From: Fulvia fulva
Lineage: Eukaryota > Ascomycota > Dothideomycetes > Mycosphaerellales > Mycosphaerellaceae
DNA length: 64,000 nt
Assembly (NCBI RefSeq): GCF_020509005.1
Contig: NC_063016.1
Location: 930,001 to 994,000 of the forward strand
Reading direction: 5' to 3'
In this document: positions 54,745-64,000 of the stretch, in pieces
Position numbering within the stretch: position 1 is the stretch's first letter
Layout: every line of letters begins with the position of its first letter
Notes under the pieces: model-generated
Databases searched by the model: none
Seen by the model: the letters and a program-made list of their open reading frames with translations, nothing else
What the model was told of the DNA's origin: nothing
Program-made: the position numbers and the translations under genes

Positions 54745-55632
54745 CTACACCGCGCTCGACCGGGTCCTCCTGCCTGTGGCCTGGATCGCTGCTTTTGACG
54801 CCGCTTTCTTGGTGGACTTTGACCCTTTACCCGCGCTGGTACTCTTCTTGACGGGACCAGATTTGCCGAGACTGTTCGCCATAGCCGTTGCCTTTGACAC
54901 TATACGCCTCGCCTCTCGAGCCTGCCGATTCCGTCGTCGCAACTTGATCCCCTCCAGAGCCTCAACACGCCCAACTTGTCGGACCAACTCACTAATCGCC
55001 TTGCCAAGATCGGGGTAATGTGCACCCAGAGTGTCACTGGCTATGAAGATTGCCTCAGCTTGAGCCTTCAGGAGCGAGATCTGTGTCCGCCTCCCAATAC
55101 CGCCGGAAGTCTCGACGTCGAGGAGATCATCTTCTGGTTCGGAAGGAACCTCTTCGATAGTGGCCCGCTTCTGCCTCGCATTGCATATAGTAATCTCGTC
55201 CAAAGAACTCCCATTGGGCCACAAGCACGATGGGGCAAGAGCTGGTTCGTCGTAAGGCGAGACCACCGCCCTGCTCGGAGCATCGCCCGTAGGATACCTG
55301 TCAGGAAGCGGTTTCCTCGTAACCGGGTCGATTCCACGGGGCTCAGGGTAGCCGCCTGAGGTGTCATAACTGCCTAGGTAGCCGTCGTCACCACCAGCCT
55401 TTGCCGTTCTTTTAGGCGAAGGGGCAAGACGGTCGTCATAAGGCCACATCACCGTCTTTCTAGGCAAGCGCACCGCCTTTCTAACCGGGCTCCAAGGAGA
55501 CTTGGCAGGCAGCGGCTTCCTTGTAACCGGGTCGATTTCACGCGGCTCAGGGTAGCCGCCTGAGGTGTCATAATTGCATATGTAGTCGTCGTCGCCACCG
55601 GGCTTCGTAGTCGTTCTCGCCTTGGGAGCCAT
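54745..55632 (-). CDS. Basic protein with internal GGYPEPR repeat, unknown function
   Basis: 295 residues, single exon, starting MAPKARTTTKPGGDDDY. Two copies of a 35-residue unit lie about 65 residues apart (residues about 12-47 and 79-113), each with GGDD-Y, YDTSGGYPEPR and IDPVTRKPLP. A middle acidic part (EEVPSEPEDDLLDVE) is followed by a helical region (ISLLKAQAEAIFIASDTLG to VEALEGIKLRRRNRQ) and a lysine/serine/alanine-rich tail (KGSKSTKKAASKAA, GRRTRSS) that looks like a nuclear localisation or DNA-binding tail. No family recognised. The DNA repeats are near-identical, so the duplication is recent. Probably nuclear, by composition only. Confidence 0.72.
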   Translation of the reverse strand: MAPKARTTTKPGGDDDYICNYDTSGGYPEPREIDPVTRKPLPAKSPWSPVRKAVRLPRKTVMWPYDDRLAPSPKRTAKAGGDDGYLGSYDTSGGYPEPRGIDPVTRKPLPDRYPTGDAPSRAVVSPYDEPALAPSCLWPNGSSLDEITICNARQKRATIEEVPSEPEDDLLDVETSGGIGRRTQISLLKAQAEAIFIASDTLGAHYPDLGKAISELVRQVGRVEALEGIKLRRRNRQAREARRIVSKATAMANSLGKSGPVKKSTSAGKGSKSTKKAASKAAIQATGRRTRSSAV

Positions 55633-56330
55633 AGTGAGAAGTTGTTTGTGCGAGTGGTGTATTGATAAACTTAGGCTTGTAGTTTAAGTCGGAGAGTACG
55701 GGAGGGCGAGGGCGCTTCCTGTGTCTCTAATATGATGAAAGGGACAAAGCGTGCGATCTGTACACCGGAAACGGCGGACTCGAACAAAGACTGTGAACTA
55801 TCGTGCTTCCTTTGAATCCAATCTGCACTCCAAAGGGACAGCATTACGCAGCTGTACCCATAGCACCCGTCACGCGAGTGCTGACATACATACCCGTCGG
55901 TCAATACTGCGACAGATACCTAGAAGCTCGGTCACATCGATAGTCGTCATCCGCCTTCGCGGCGTAGACCGTAGCTCGAGCGCTGCTGATCGTACTCCGA
56001 GGATATCGTAGCTTCGCCTGCAGCGTGTGTGCGTTCGCTGCTCATTCCGTTGTAGACGATGCACTGGGTGGCATATTGTCAACCCATCTAATGTTCCTGG
56101 AGTGGCAGCTGTCATGAGAGCAAGCGGAGCATGTCACGACTCCTCAAATCGTCCGTGCATAGCACATGCTGCAGTTTAAAGGGAGGAAGACAGTTCGGAA
56201 GATGAGCTGGGCGGCTTTCGGTCAGCCGCTTGAAAGTTTGCTTATCTGTCAATGCAGGCGGCTGAGACGTGGCCCTGGTCCGCTCTGAAGCCAGATATAT
56301 GCGCAGAGGACTATACATACGCGGTACGAT
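55633..56330. other. Intergenic region, no gene recognised
   Basis: About 700 bp between the repeat protein's start and the 3' end of nse4. Short ORFs only. Confidence 0.5.
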
Positions 56331-57897
56331 TCAGGTGTACCATCCACGATCCCCAACGACTTGTCCCTCGGTCTCATCCCTGTGAGGTATCATAGGTTCA
56401 GTCACGTCAAATGCTTCCACCAGCTTTTCCCAAGTGCCGTAATCGAGTGAGAAAACTGCCTGATGTTTATGCCCGATTTTAGTCTTCTTGCTTGGTGCAG
56501 CGGCGTCATCCTCTCGTGCCTCTCGAGAATCACTTGGCGCTGTGGCGACTGGTGGTTGTCAGTATATCAGCCAGCCTCGATCAAAGATGGGCACTCACTT
56601 AGTATAGGTAGGCGGTCCTCGTCATATACAAGCCCAAGGCGGCCTTCCTTGATGAGGAAAGATATGTAGAACAGGTTTTCCACGGTCTGGCCAAAGCTGG
56701 TTGGGTTGAGTGTATAGTCAAATAGCGATGGTCCGCCACGTATGCTCATACGTCGCTCTTTCATCCACCTCTTGCCTTCTGCTGATTCAATCTCTTGTTC
56801 GGAGCTAAATGTACTCCTCATCTCTGCATCGACTTCGTCAATGTGCTTCGTGATATGTTTGTGTATCCGCGTGCATATTGCAGTGAGTCCATTCTCGTCC
56901 GATTGCGACAGCTCAGCTCTTGTGAGTGCTTCAGGCCTGGTTTCGCGCACGTTCTTGTCCTGCGTTTGTCGCGCGGTTCGTTGTGTCTGCTTTCGGACCT
57001 TCTTCTCTGCAGACAGTGGGCCTAAAAGAAACGAGGGACACGCTGGTCGTTTCACATACGGAAAGCAGGCATGTCTACCAAACATTTCCCAGTCAAACGG
57101 CTCTCCCGAATCGTCGTCGCTCTCGTCACGCTCGGCTTGCGGTCTCCGTCGTTGAGTTTGTCTTTGTGTGGAAGCTGCACCGTCTTCAGCATTCATTGCG
57201 GCACCGTGCTGCATGTAATAGCAAGCTCTGGACACAAAGACGTCGATATCAAGGCCAGTCTCGGTATCGCCGAGCACCAGATTGGAGGACCTTTTCGCGG
57301 CTACGCTCGACAGACTGACGAACAACCTAGAATCGACTGTCGCATCGTTGGTCTGCTTCACGTTCTTGAAGACATTATTCGCGCGATTGATCGTCTCGGA
57401 GAGCTCTTTGCCATCGCCCTTGAGTAGCTCATCACGCTTTTCTGGAACACATGATCAGAGTCATCACCAAGCACATCTACAGCTGCCGCACTCCACCTAC
57501 CGTTGAATTCCCTTTCGAGGGCGCGCGACTTCCGCTTCACTTGCCGTCGTTGTTCTGGATCCTGCGCCGGGTTGTAGTAGCGATTGAACTTTTCCTCGTC
57601 TTCTGGCGCCTGTGGGACTTCGCCGTCGGAGTCTATGTCGTCGGCCTTAGTCGCGGGTTGCGGTTCAGCGCGTTTCCGCTTCTGCCCACGCGCCGTATCT
57701 CGTGTATCTGAGCCCGGCATAGGTAATGAGCTGCGAGCCGACAGATCTGATGCTCGTCCTTTGCCTTTGCCGCGTCGTTGTGGTTGCGATTGCGGTTCCT
57801 CGTTTTCTTGATCTGACGAGTTGTCCAAAGCCGGCGTTCCTCGAACCGAGTTATTTGCACCCACGACGGTCGATGGTCTTGTGTTCAGACGCGCCAT
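56331..57897 (-). CDS. nse4: SMC5/6 complex subunit NSE4 (kleisin)
   Basis: Three exons, 57501-57897, 56599-57441 and 56331-56548, with introns 57442-57500 (GTAGGT...CCAG) and 56549-56598 (GTGAGT...CCAG), giving 485 residues. After a polar, basic N-terminus (QKRKRAEPQ) come the Nse4 start FNRYYNPAQDPEQRRQVKRKSR, the NSE3-binding block (RANNVFKNVKQTNDATVDSRLFVS) and SNLVLGDTETGLDIDVFVSRACYYM. The C-terminal winged-helix part has SLFDYTLNPTSFGQTVENLFYISFLIKEGRLG and the end QAVFSLDYGTWEKLVEAFDVTEPMIPHRDE, all diagnostic. It bridges the SMC5 and SMC6 heads and works in DNA repair and recombination. It is divergent from vps34. Confidence 0.94.
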
Positions 57898-58547
<650 letters not shown>

Positions 58548-61380
58548 ATGGAGCCTTTCACCTTCGCAAGCTCATCGGAGCTGAAGATCGCCGTGGGTGT
58601 AAAGGTGTGGGTGCATCTATTCTCTTGCATATCATAGCCAGACGCTTATTCAAGGTAGGAACCGTCTTGAAGGCTACGAGAAACCGTTGCCATACTCTAC
58701 TCTTCTGAAACGCCCTGATCTTCGACATCGCGGCAGTAACCTCAGTCCCAACTCGGAGCTCTACATCACAGTCCAGCCTTATGCCGATTCTAAGCCGTTG
58801 ACAGTCCACACCCAGACACCTTACAAGCACTTCCGGATTGGTAGAATATGGAACCAGTGGCTGCAGCTGCCAGTGAACTACAGTAGTCTGCCTGCCAACA
58901 CGCAGCTCGCTATCACGCTATGGGACTTGTCGCCTATCAACCCCAAGGGTGGAGACAAGGCTCACCACATCCCATACGGTGGTACTACAATCTCGCTGTT
59001 CGATGAAGATGCCACGTTACGGACAGGTAGGCAGAAGTGCAAGATCTGGAGACACAAGGCCGCAGATGGCTTCTCTAACACGACCACACCATGGCAGGAG
59101 CCGAGGAAGAGGGGTCGACGAGAGCAACCAGAAGAACCAGTCGTGGTCAACGAGAAGCAGAGTCGGAGGGATGCCGAGCTCGAGCGCTTGGTTGGGTTAA
59201 TGAAGAAACACGAGATGGGCGAGATACCAGAGAACCGCTGGCTGGACCAGATGGTCTTTCGTCAGGTCGAGAAGATGGAGAGGCAGCAGATCAAGGAAAC
59301 TACAAAGCCAGCGCACTCGGTCAAGCATCCTCATGACGTGTCCAATGGACAGGAGGCAGAATCGCTATGTGCTGAGGGCGATCCGGATCATGTCGACGGA
59401 ACGTTCTTCCTGTACATTGAATTTCCACGCTTCGACCATCCTATCGTGTTCACCGACCGTGAATATCCGCCTCCACCAGTATCATCTGTCAAGATCGCTC
59501 AAGAGCAAGTTCAGACTGGTGTCAACTTCAAGCCGCCTCCTGAAGTCCATCTAGGTCCTGGCATCCAGTCTGATGGTGGGAGCGACACTGATGCTGGGCT
59601 GCCACTAATCAGTATCTACGACCCGGAGATCGGCTATGTCGATAATCCGGCAGAGACTAAGCACCGGCGTCTCATACGTGGTCAAAGAAATGCTCTGGAC
59701 AGAGACCTTAAACCGAATCCAAAGATGCGTGACTTCCTCAATCAAGTCATGGCGTATGGTCCTACTGTTGAGCTCAGCGATAAGGAGAAGGATGAAGTGT
59801 GGCGCTTCAGACATCACTTGACTCGGGACAAACGGGCACTCACAAAGCTCGTCAAGTCTGTCAACTGGAACGAGCAGAACGAGAGCCGACAAGCCATCGC
59901 TTTGCTGCCGAAGTGGGCTGAGATTGACATTGACGATGCACTGGAGCTGCTTGGCAAGGGTGTGCGCAATCCTGCCGTCCGGGCATATGCCGTTGATCGA
60001 CTTCGCAAAGCAGATGACGAAGAGCTGCTGCTGTACTTGCTGCAGCTGGTGCAAGCACTCAAATTTCAGCCCAAACTATCGAAGGAAGAGGACGAGACTG
60101 ACTCGTCGTTGGCTTCGTTCCTGATCGCTCGTTCAGCAGCAAATCTCAAGCTGGGCAACTTCTTGTATTGGTATCTTATGGTTGAGCTGGATCTGGACGA
60201 CGCGATACCTACTCAGAGTACGGCGAATAAGAAACTCTTTGCTCGAGTAAGCTACGACTTCATGAAGCTGCTTGAGACTACTTCAGAGGGTCAAGCGCGC
60301 AGGAAAATCTTGCTGCGACAGAGCGAATTCGTCACCATTCTTAGCAAAATTAGCAAGGACATCCAATCTGGTAAAGGAGATCGGCCCAAGAAGATTGAGC
60401 AGCTGAAGAAAGTACTTGCCGATCCGAAGAATGACCTACTACGCTTCAACCCTCCCTTACCACTACCTCTTGATCCCGAGATCAAGCTCACTGGAGTGAT
60501 ACCGGACGACTGCAACGTCTTCAAATCGTCTCTGCTGCCGCTGCTATTGAATTTCAAAACGGAGACGGGCAAGACATATCCACTGATCTTCAAGTCCGGT
60601 GACGATTTGCGCCAAGATCAGCTCGTTATACAGATCATCGCACTCATGGATCGACTGCTCTTGAAAGAGAATCTCGACCTCAAACTCACGCCATATCGCA
60701 TCCTCGCTACCTCGATGATCGCTGGTGCTGTACAATTTATTCCGTCCACTCCAGTTTCCAGCATTCTGCAAAGCACCAAATACAAGGCATCCATCCTTGG
60801 CTATCTGCGAGACCATAACCCTGCCACGCCAGGATCGCAGTCGATTCTTGGTGTCCGCAAGGAAGCAATGGACAACTATGTCAAGTCTGTGGCTGGATAT
60901 TGTGTCATCACCTACCTCTTGGGTGTGGGCGATCGCCATCTGGATAATTTGCTCATCACGGAAGATGGCCACTTCCTCCACATCGACTTCGGCTACATCC
61001 TCGGTCGCGACCCAAAACCGATGGCGCCGCTTATGAAGCTCTCTCGAGAAATGGTCGAAGGCATGGGTGGTGGGTCGAACAGCAACGATTCGCAATTCGA
61101 CACGTTCCGGCAGTACTGCTTCACAGCGTATACCACTTTAAGAAGAAGTAGCTCCCTGATTCTGAATTTGTTCAGTCTGATGCAGGATGCTGGCATTCCA
61201 GGTATTGCGGTCTTTGGGGGTGAGCAAGCTGTGAGGAAAGTCGAAGAGAGGTTCAAGCTGGATGTAGGTGAGGAAGAGGCTGTGCGGTTCTTTGCGCAGA
61301 TGATTGAGAAGGAGATGGGGGCTTGGGGTCCTGTGCTGATTGACAAGTTGCATGGCTTCACTCAGGGGTGGAAGTCGTGA
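58548..61380 (+). CDS. vps34: Phosphatidylinositol 3-kinase VPS34 (class III)
   Basis: Two exons, 58548-58606 and 58659-61380, intron 58607-58658 (GTGGGT...GGTAG); 926 residues. Exon 1 (MEPFTFASSSELKIAVGVKV) is short, but the splice joins it in frame to NRLEGYEKPLPYSTLLKRPDLRHRGSN, the start of the C2 domain. Helical (accessory PIK) domain: residues about 370-560. Kinase domain: residues about 640-925, with FKSGDDLRQDQL (ATP-binding region), GVGDRHLDNLL (catalytic loop) and HIDFGYILGRDPKP (activation loop), ending in a conserved C-terminal helix (DKLHGFTQGWKS). It makes PI3P on endosomes and autophagosome membranes with Vps15 and Vps30/Atg6. The ATG at 58687 is internal and not the true start. 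Confidence 0.95.
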
Positions 61381-62029
61381 TTGTTGAAATTCGCAAGCAT
61401 TTCGAGCTCGAAGAACTTCTGCCGGTCAGCATTCGCCTCAACTGCTGACTCGAAGAAACAAAGAAGGAGTGGCGAGCGGCGCGCCAAGGTGAGCCAACGC
61501 GCGCCCATCATACGCCGACGTATGTGTTTAGGCTGATAGCCGCTGACCAGAGGGACCTTTGCTGTGAGCGCGGAGAAACAAACGAAGACTGCCACGCTGC
61601 CCTCTGGACCTCTGCCGTACCACGGAAACCGACGGAAGGACAAACTGAGCGCTCCGAAGTATCCGCGCAGCGACCGTGAGGGTTGAAGAGCCATTCCGGC
61701 GGGTAACTCTCATCCAGATTCACCAAGGCGGTGATATTGCACGGAGCTGTTGAAGAGGTGCGAGGCGGTAGGCTGAAGTATCCGTATGATAGTATTGTAC
61801 TGCGGATATTGCATAAATTCCCAGGCGGATCTCATCGCTGATACATGTTCACACCTCAATGACTTAGAAGTGAGTAAGCCTGAGTCGCCCCACTACTACG
61901 TAACTTGGTCCCTCCAAAACTTCAGGGTCTGTTGTTCTCTCCACAACCTTCTACTTTTCCATACATACACCCAGTCACACTCACAACGAACCTCTACACA
62001 CCCGACACCAACACTCAGATACCTTAATC
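61381..62029. other. Intergenic region, no gene recognised
   Basis: About 650 bp between vps34 and tal1. The last 100 bp before 62030 are CA- and CT-rich (cacacccgacaccaacac context), like a strong fungal promoter/leader for a highly expressed gene. Confidence 0.5.
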
Positions 62030-63194
62030 ATGTCTTCATCACTCGACCAACTCAAGGCCACTGGCACCGTACGTTGACCCTCCCCAACCACGTTGACTCT
62101 TTCGGCTTTCGGCATATGAACGAGACTCCGAACTGATGGACGCAACAGGTCGTTGTCGCCGACTCTGGTGACTTTGCTACGATCAAGAAGTACCAGCCAC
62201 AAGATGCCACCACCAACCCATCGTTGATCCTCGCCGCGTCCAAAAAGCCAGAGTATGCGAAGCTCATTGACGAGGCCGTTGCATATGGCAAGAAGCAGGG
62301 CAGCAACATTGATGAGAAGGTGGACCACACATTGGATGCTCTGCTTGTGCAGTTCGGCAAGGAGATACTCCAGATTGTGCCTGGCAAGGTCTCGACAGAG
62401 GTGGATGCCAGATACTCTTTCGACAAGAAGCAGTCTGTCGCAAAGGCTCTGCACATAATCGATGTGAGTTTGATTTGTGCGCTGGCTCATGCTGAACGGA
62501 TACTGACAATGTGAAAAGCTTTACAAGGAGCAGGGCATTGACAAGTCGCGTGTCCTGATCAAGCTTGCATCGACCTACGAGGGTATCCAGGCCGCTCACG
62601 AGCTCCAGACCAAGCACGGCGTCAACTGCAACTTGACCCTCATGTTCTCGCTCGTCCAGGCCATCGCCGCAGCTGAGGCTGGCGCTTTCCTCATCTCTCC
62701 ATTCGTCGGCCGCATTCTCGACTGGTACAAGGCCAACACCAAGCAAGAGTACAGCGCCGAGAACGACCCAGGTGTCAAGTCCGTCCAGCAGATCTTCAAC
62801 TACTACAAGAAGTTCGGCTACAACACCATTGTCATGGGTGCATCTTTCCGCAACATCGGCGAGATCACTGAGCTGGCTGGCTGCGATTACCTTACCATTG
62901 CACCAAACCTCCTTGAGCAGCTCTACAACAGCCAATGCAAGGTGCCCAAGAAGCTCATCTCCGAGGACGCCTCTTCGCTGAACCTCGAGAAGAAGAGCTA
63001 CCTCAACGACGAGGCCAACTTCCGATTCGACTTCAACGAGGACACCATGGCAGTCCACAAGCTGTCTGAGGGCATCAGCAAGTTTGCTGCTGACGCCGTT
63101 ACCCTCCGGGTAAGTCGAGAGCTTGAATGCCAATGACAAGAGATGTGCTAACATGTGTGTTCAGGATATCCTCAAGGACAAGATCGGCGCTTAG
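62030..63194 (+). CDS. tal1: Transaldolase
   Basis: Four exons, 62030-62068, 62149-62463, 62519-63109 and 63165-63194, introns 62069-62148, 62464-62518 and 63110-63164, all GT-AG; 324 residues. The start [22 protein letters not shown] and [11 protein letters not shown] are the family's phosphate/substrate loop region. The catalytic Schiff-base lysine lies in [11 protein letters not shown], followed by [11 protein letters not shown] and [12 protein letters not shown]. The last exon encodes only DILKDKIGA. Length matches the normal 324-335. It exchanges a three-carbon unit between sedoheptulose 7-phosphate and glyceraldehyde 3-phosphate in the cytosolic pentose phosphate pathway. The preferred codons (many C-ending) suggest strong expression. 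Confidence 0.97.
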
Positions 63195-63575
63195 ATTGTC
63201 GCAAGTTTGGCGTTTTTTTTACGGCTATGGTAGTTCGGTAAACGGCTCCAGAATGATGCGTCCACAGGTTGGAGAAAGCAGGGTCTATATACGTGAATAC
63301 CATGATGAGACATCCTGTTCGACATTGTTCTTGTCTTCCGGTGCTTGACTTAGTTCTCTCGGTGCTTCAGCAAACTCCGATTTCGCGCAGATCGAGAGAT
63401 GCGTCATTCCGCAGGGCAAGAGCACGAGCGAGGTGGGGATGTGCCCCTCATCAGCTCATCGGCGACTCGAGTTTTGCTCTTCTTCTGTGTCTTTCGACTA
63501 TCATCACAACTCCAACAGGTGCAAGACTAAGACCAACCTCTTCATCAACTCACATACGACAAAAACACCGCCACA
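63195..63575. other. Intergenic region between tal1 and sod1
   Basis: About 380 bp with the tal1 3' region and the sod1 promoter. CT/CA-rich leader (63,490-63,575) before the sod1 ATG. No other gene. Confidence 0.5.
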
Positions 63576-64000
63576 ATGGTCAAAGCAGGTACGTAGCGTG
63601 GCGCAAAAGCACCAAGTGGAGCCAGTCCTCGTGAAAATGAGCATGTTTCCGGCAGCAAGGCCTCCTCATTTGCTCAAGCAGAGGTCATCCCTCCATCAAG
63701 GTCTTACAGAACGTCTGGCATGCGGCGGTGCAGACGGTGAGGCAACATGTACCGCGCCACGTGTCGGCTGCATGGACATTGATGGACCTCGCCGTGGCCC
63801 GTGGCAATGGACCTGGGATAGAGCTTCGACAGCTTACATACACGATGCTAAAGCTGACAATGGCCCTACAGTCGCAGTTCTCCGTGGTGACAGCAATGTC
63901 AAGGGTCAAGTGACCTTCGAGCAGGACTCCGAGAGTGGCCCAACCAAGATCACCTACGATATCACTGGCAACGATGCCAATGCCGAGCGTGGTATGCACG
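63576..64000 (+). CDS. sod1: Cu/Zn superoxide dismutase, 5' part (runs off window)
   Basis: Exon 1 63576-63588 encodes only MVKA plus one base; intron 63589-63871 is 283 bp, much longer than its neighbours' introns; exon 2 starts at 63872 and is open to the window end. The joined product starts [16 protein letters not shown] and continues [22 protein letters not shown], ending here at RGMH, just before the copper-binding histidines of the family pattern (HxHxxG). The cytosolic enzyme turns superoxide into oxygen and hydrogen peroxide. Start and first splice are supported by the conserved MVKAVAVLRGD. About 105 of 154 residues lie outside the window. Confidence 0.95.

Overview
The window is nuclear DNA of a filamentous ascomycete, most likely a Dothideomycete-type Pezizomycotina (class inferred, not proven). 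Evidence: short 50-90 bp GT-AG introns, typical fungal genes (CFEM-type receptor, fungal P450, WBP1, class III PI3-kinase), and a repeat compartment with the C-to-T / G-to-A signature of RIP (repeat-induced point mutation: CpA to TpA on either strand, genes full of TAG and TAA stops).

Bases 1 to about 31,000 are a nest of transposable elements with no host gene. The oldest visible layer is a RIP-destroyed Gypsy element on the minus strand (Gypsy B, 10966-12563 and 18576-19097). It is interrupted by a plus-strand RIPed Gypsy (Gypsy A, 1-3844 and 9289-10965), a RIPed Copia (Copia-2, 12564-18575) and a RIPed LINE (19098-22977 and 27951-29025). Much less mutated elements lie inside these: Copia-1 (3845-9288, TSD aggtc) in Gypsy A, a solo LTR (14496-15015, TSD ctcgg) in Copia-2, and an almost intact LINE (22978-27950, 15-bp TSD) in the mutated LINE of the same family. 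A RIPed pogo-like transposase tail with an inserted solo LTR, then an unidentified RIPed stretch, close the compartment.

At about 31.0-31.2 kb composition changes abruptly to normal genic DNA. The first host sequence is the truncated C-terminus of an MFS efflux pump, then a MITE with 35-bp inverted repeats and 9-bp TSD, then a cytochrome P450. From 34.6 to 48.4 kb come lineage-specific or fast-evolving genes: a four-helix membrane protein, a CFEM/Pth11-like receptor, a small protein split by an in-frame TGA, a small secreted protein, three tandem F-box paralogues (one with an in-frame UGA-CUA), a short-chain dehydrogenase and a frameshifted ORF.

From 48.6 kb onward conserved housekeeping genes dominate: wbp1 (N-glycosylation) divergent from a 9.5 kDa complex I subunit, an S10 carboxypeptidase with an odd intron acceptor, nse4 (SMC5/6 complex) divergent from vps34 (PI3-kinase) with a 69-unit TAG microsatellite between them, tal1 (transaldolase) and the first exons of sod1 (Cu/Zn superoxide dismutase), which runs off the window. 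The layout is the two-speed pattern of a gene-poor RIPed block against a gene-rich block, with rapidly evolving genes near the boundary.
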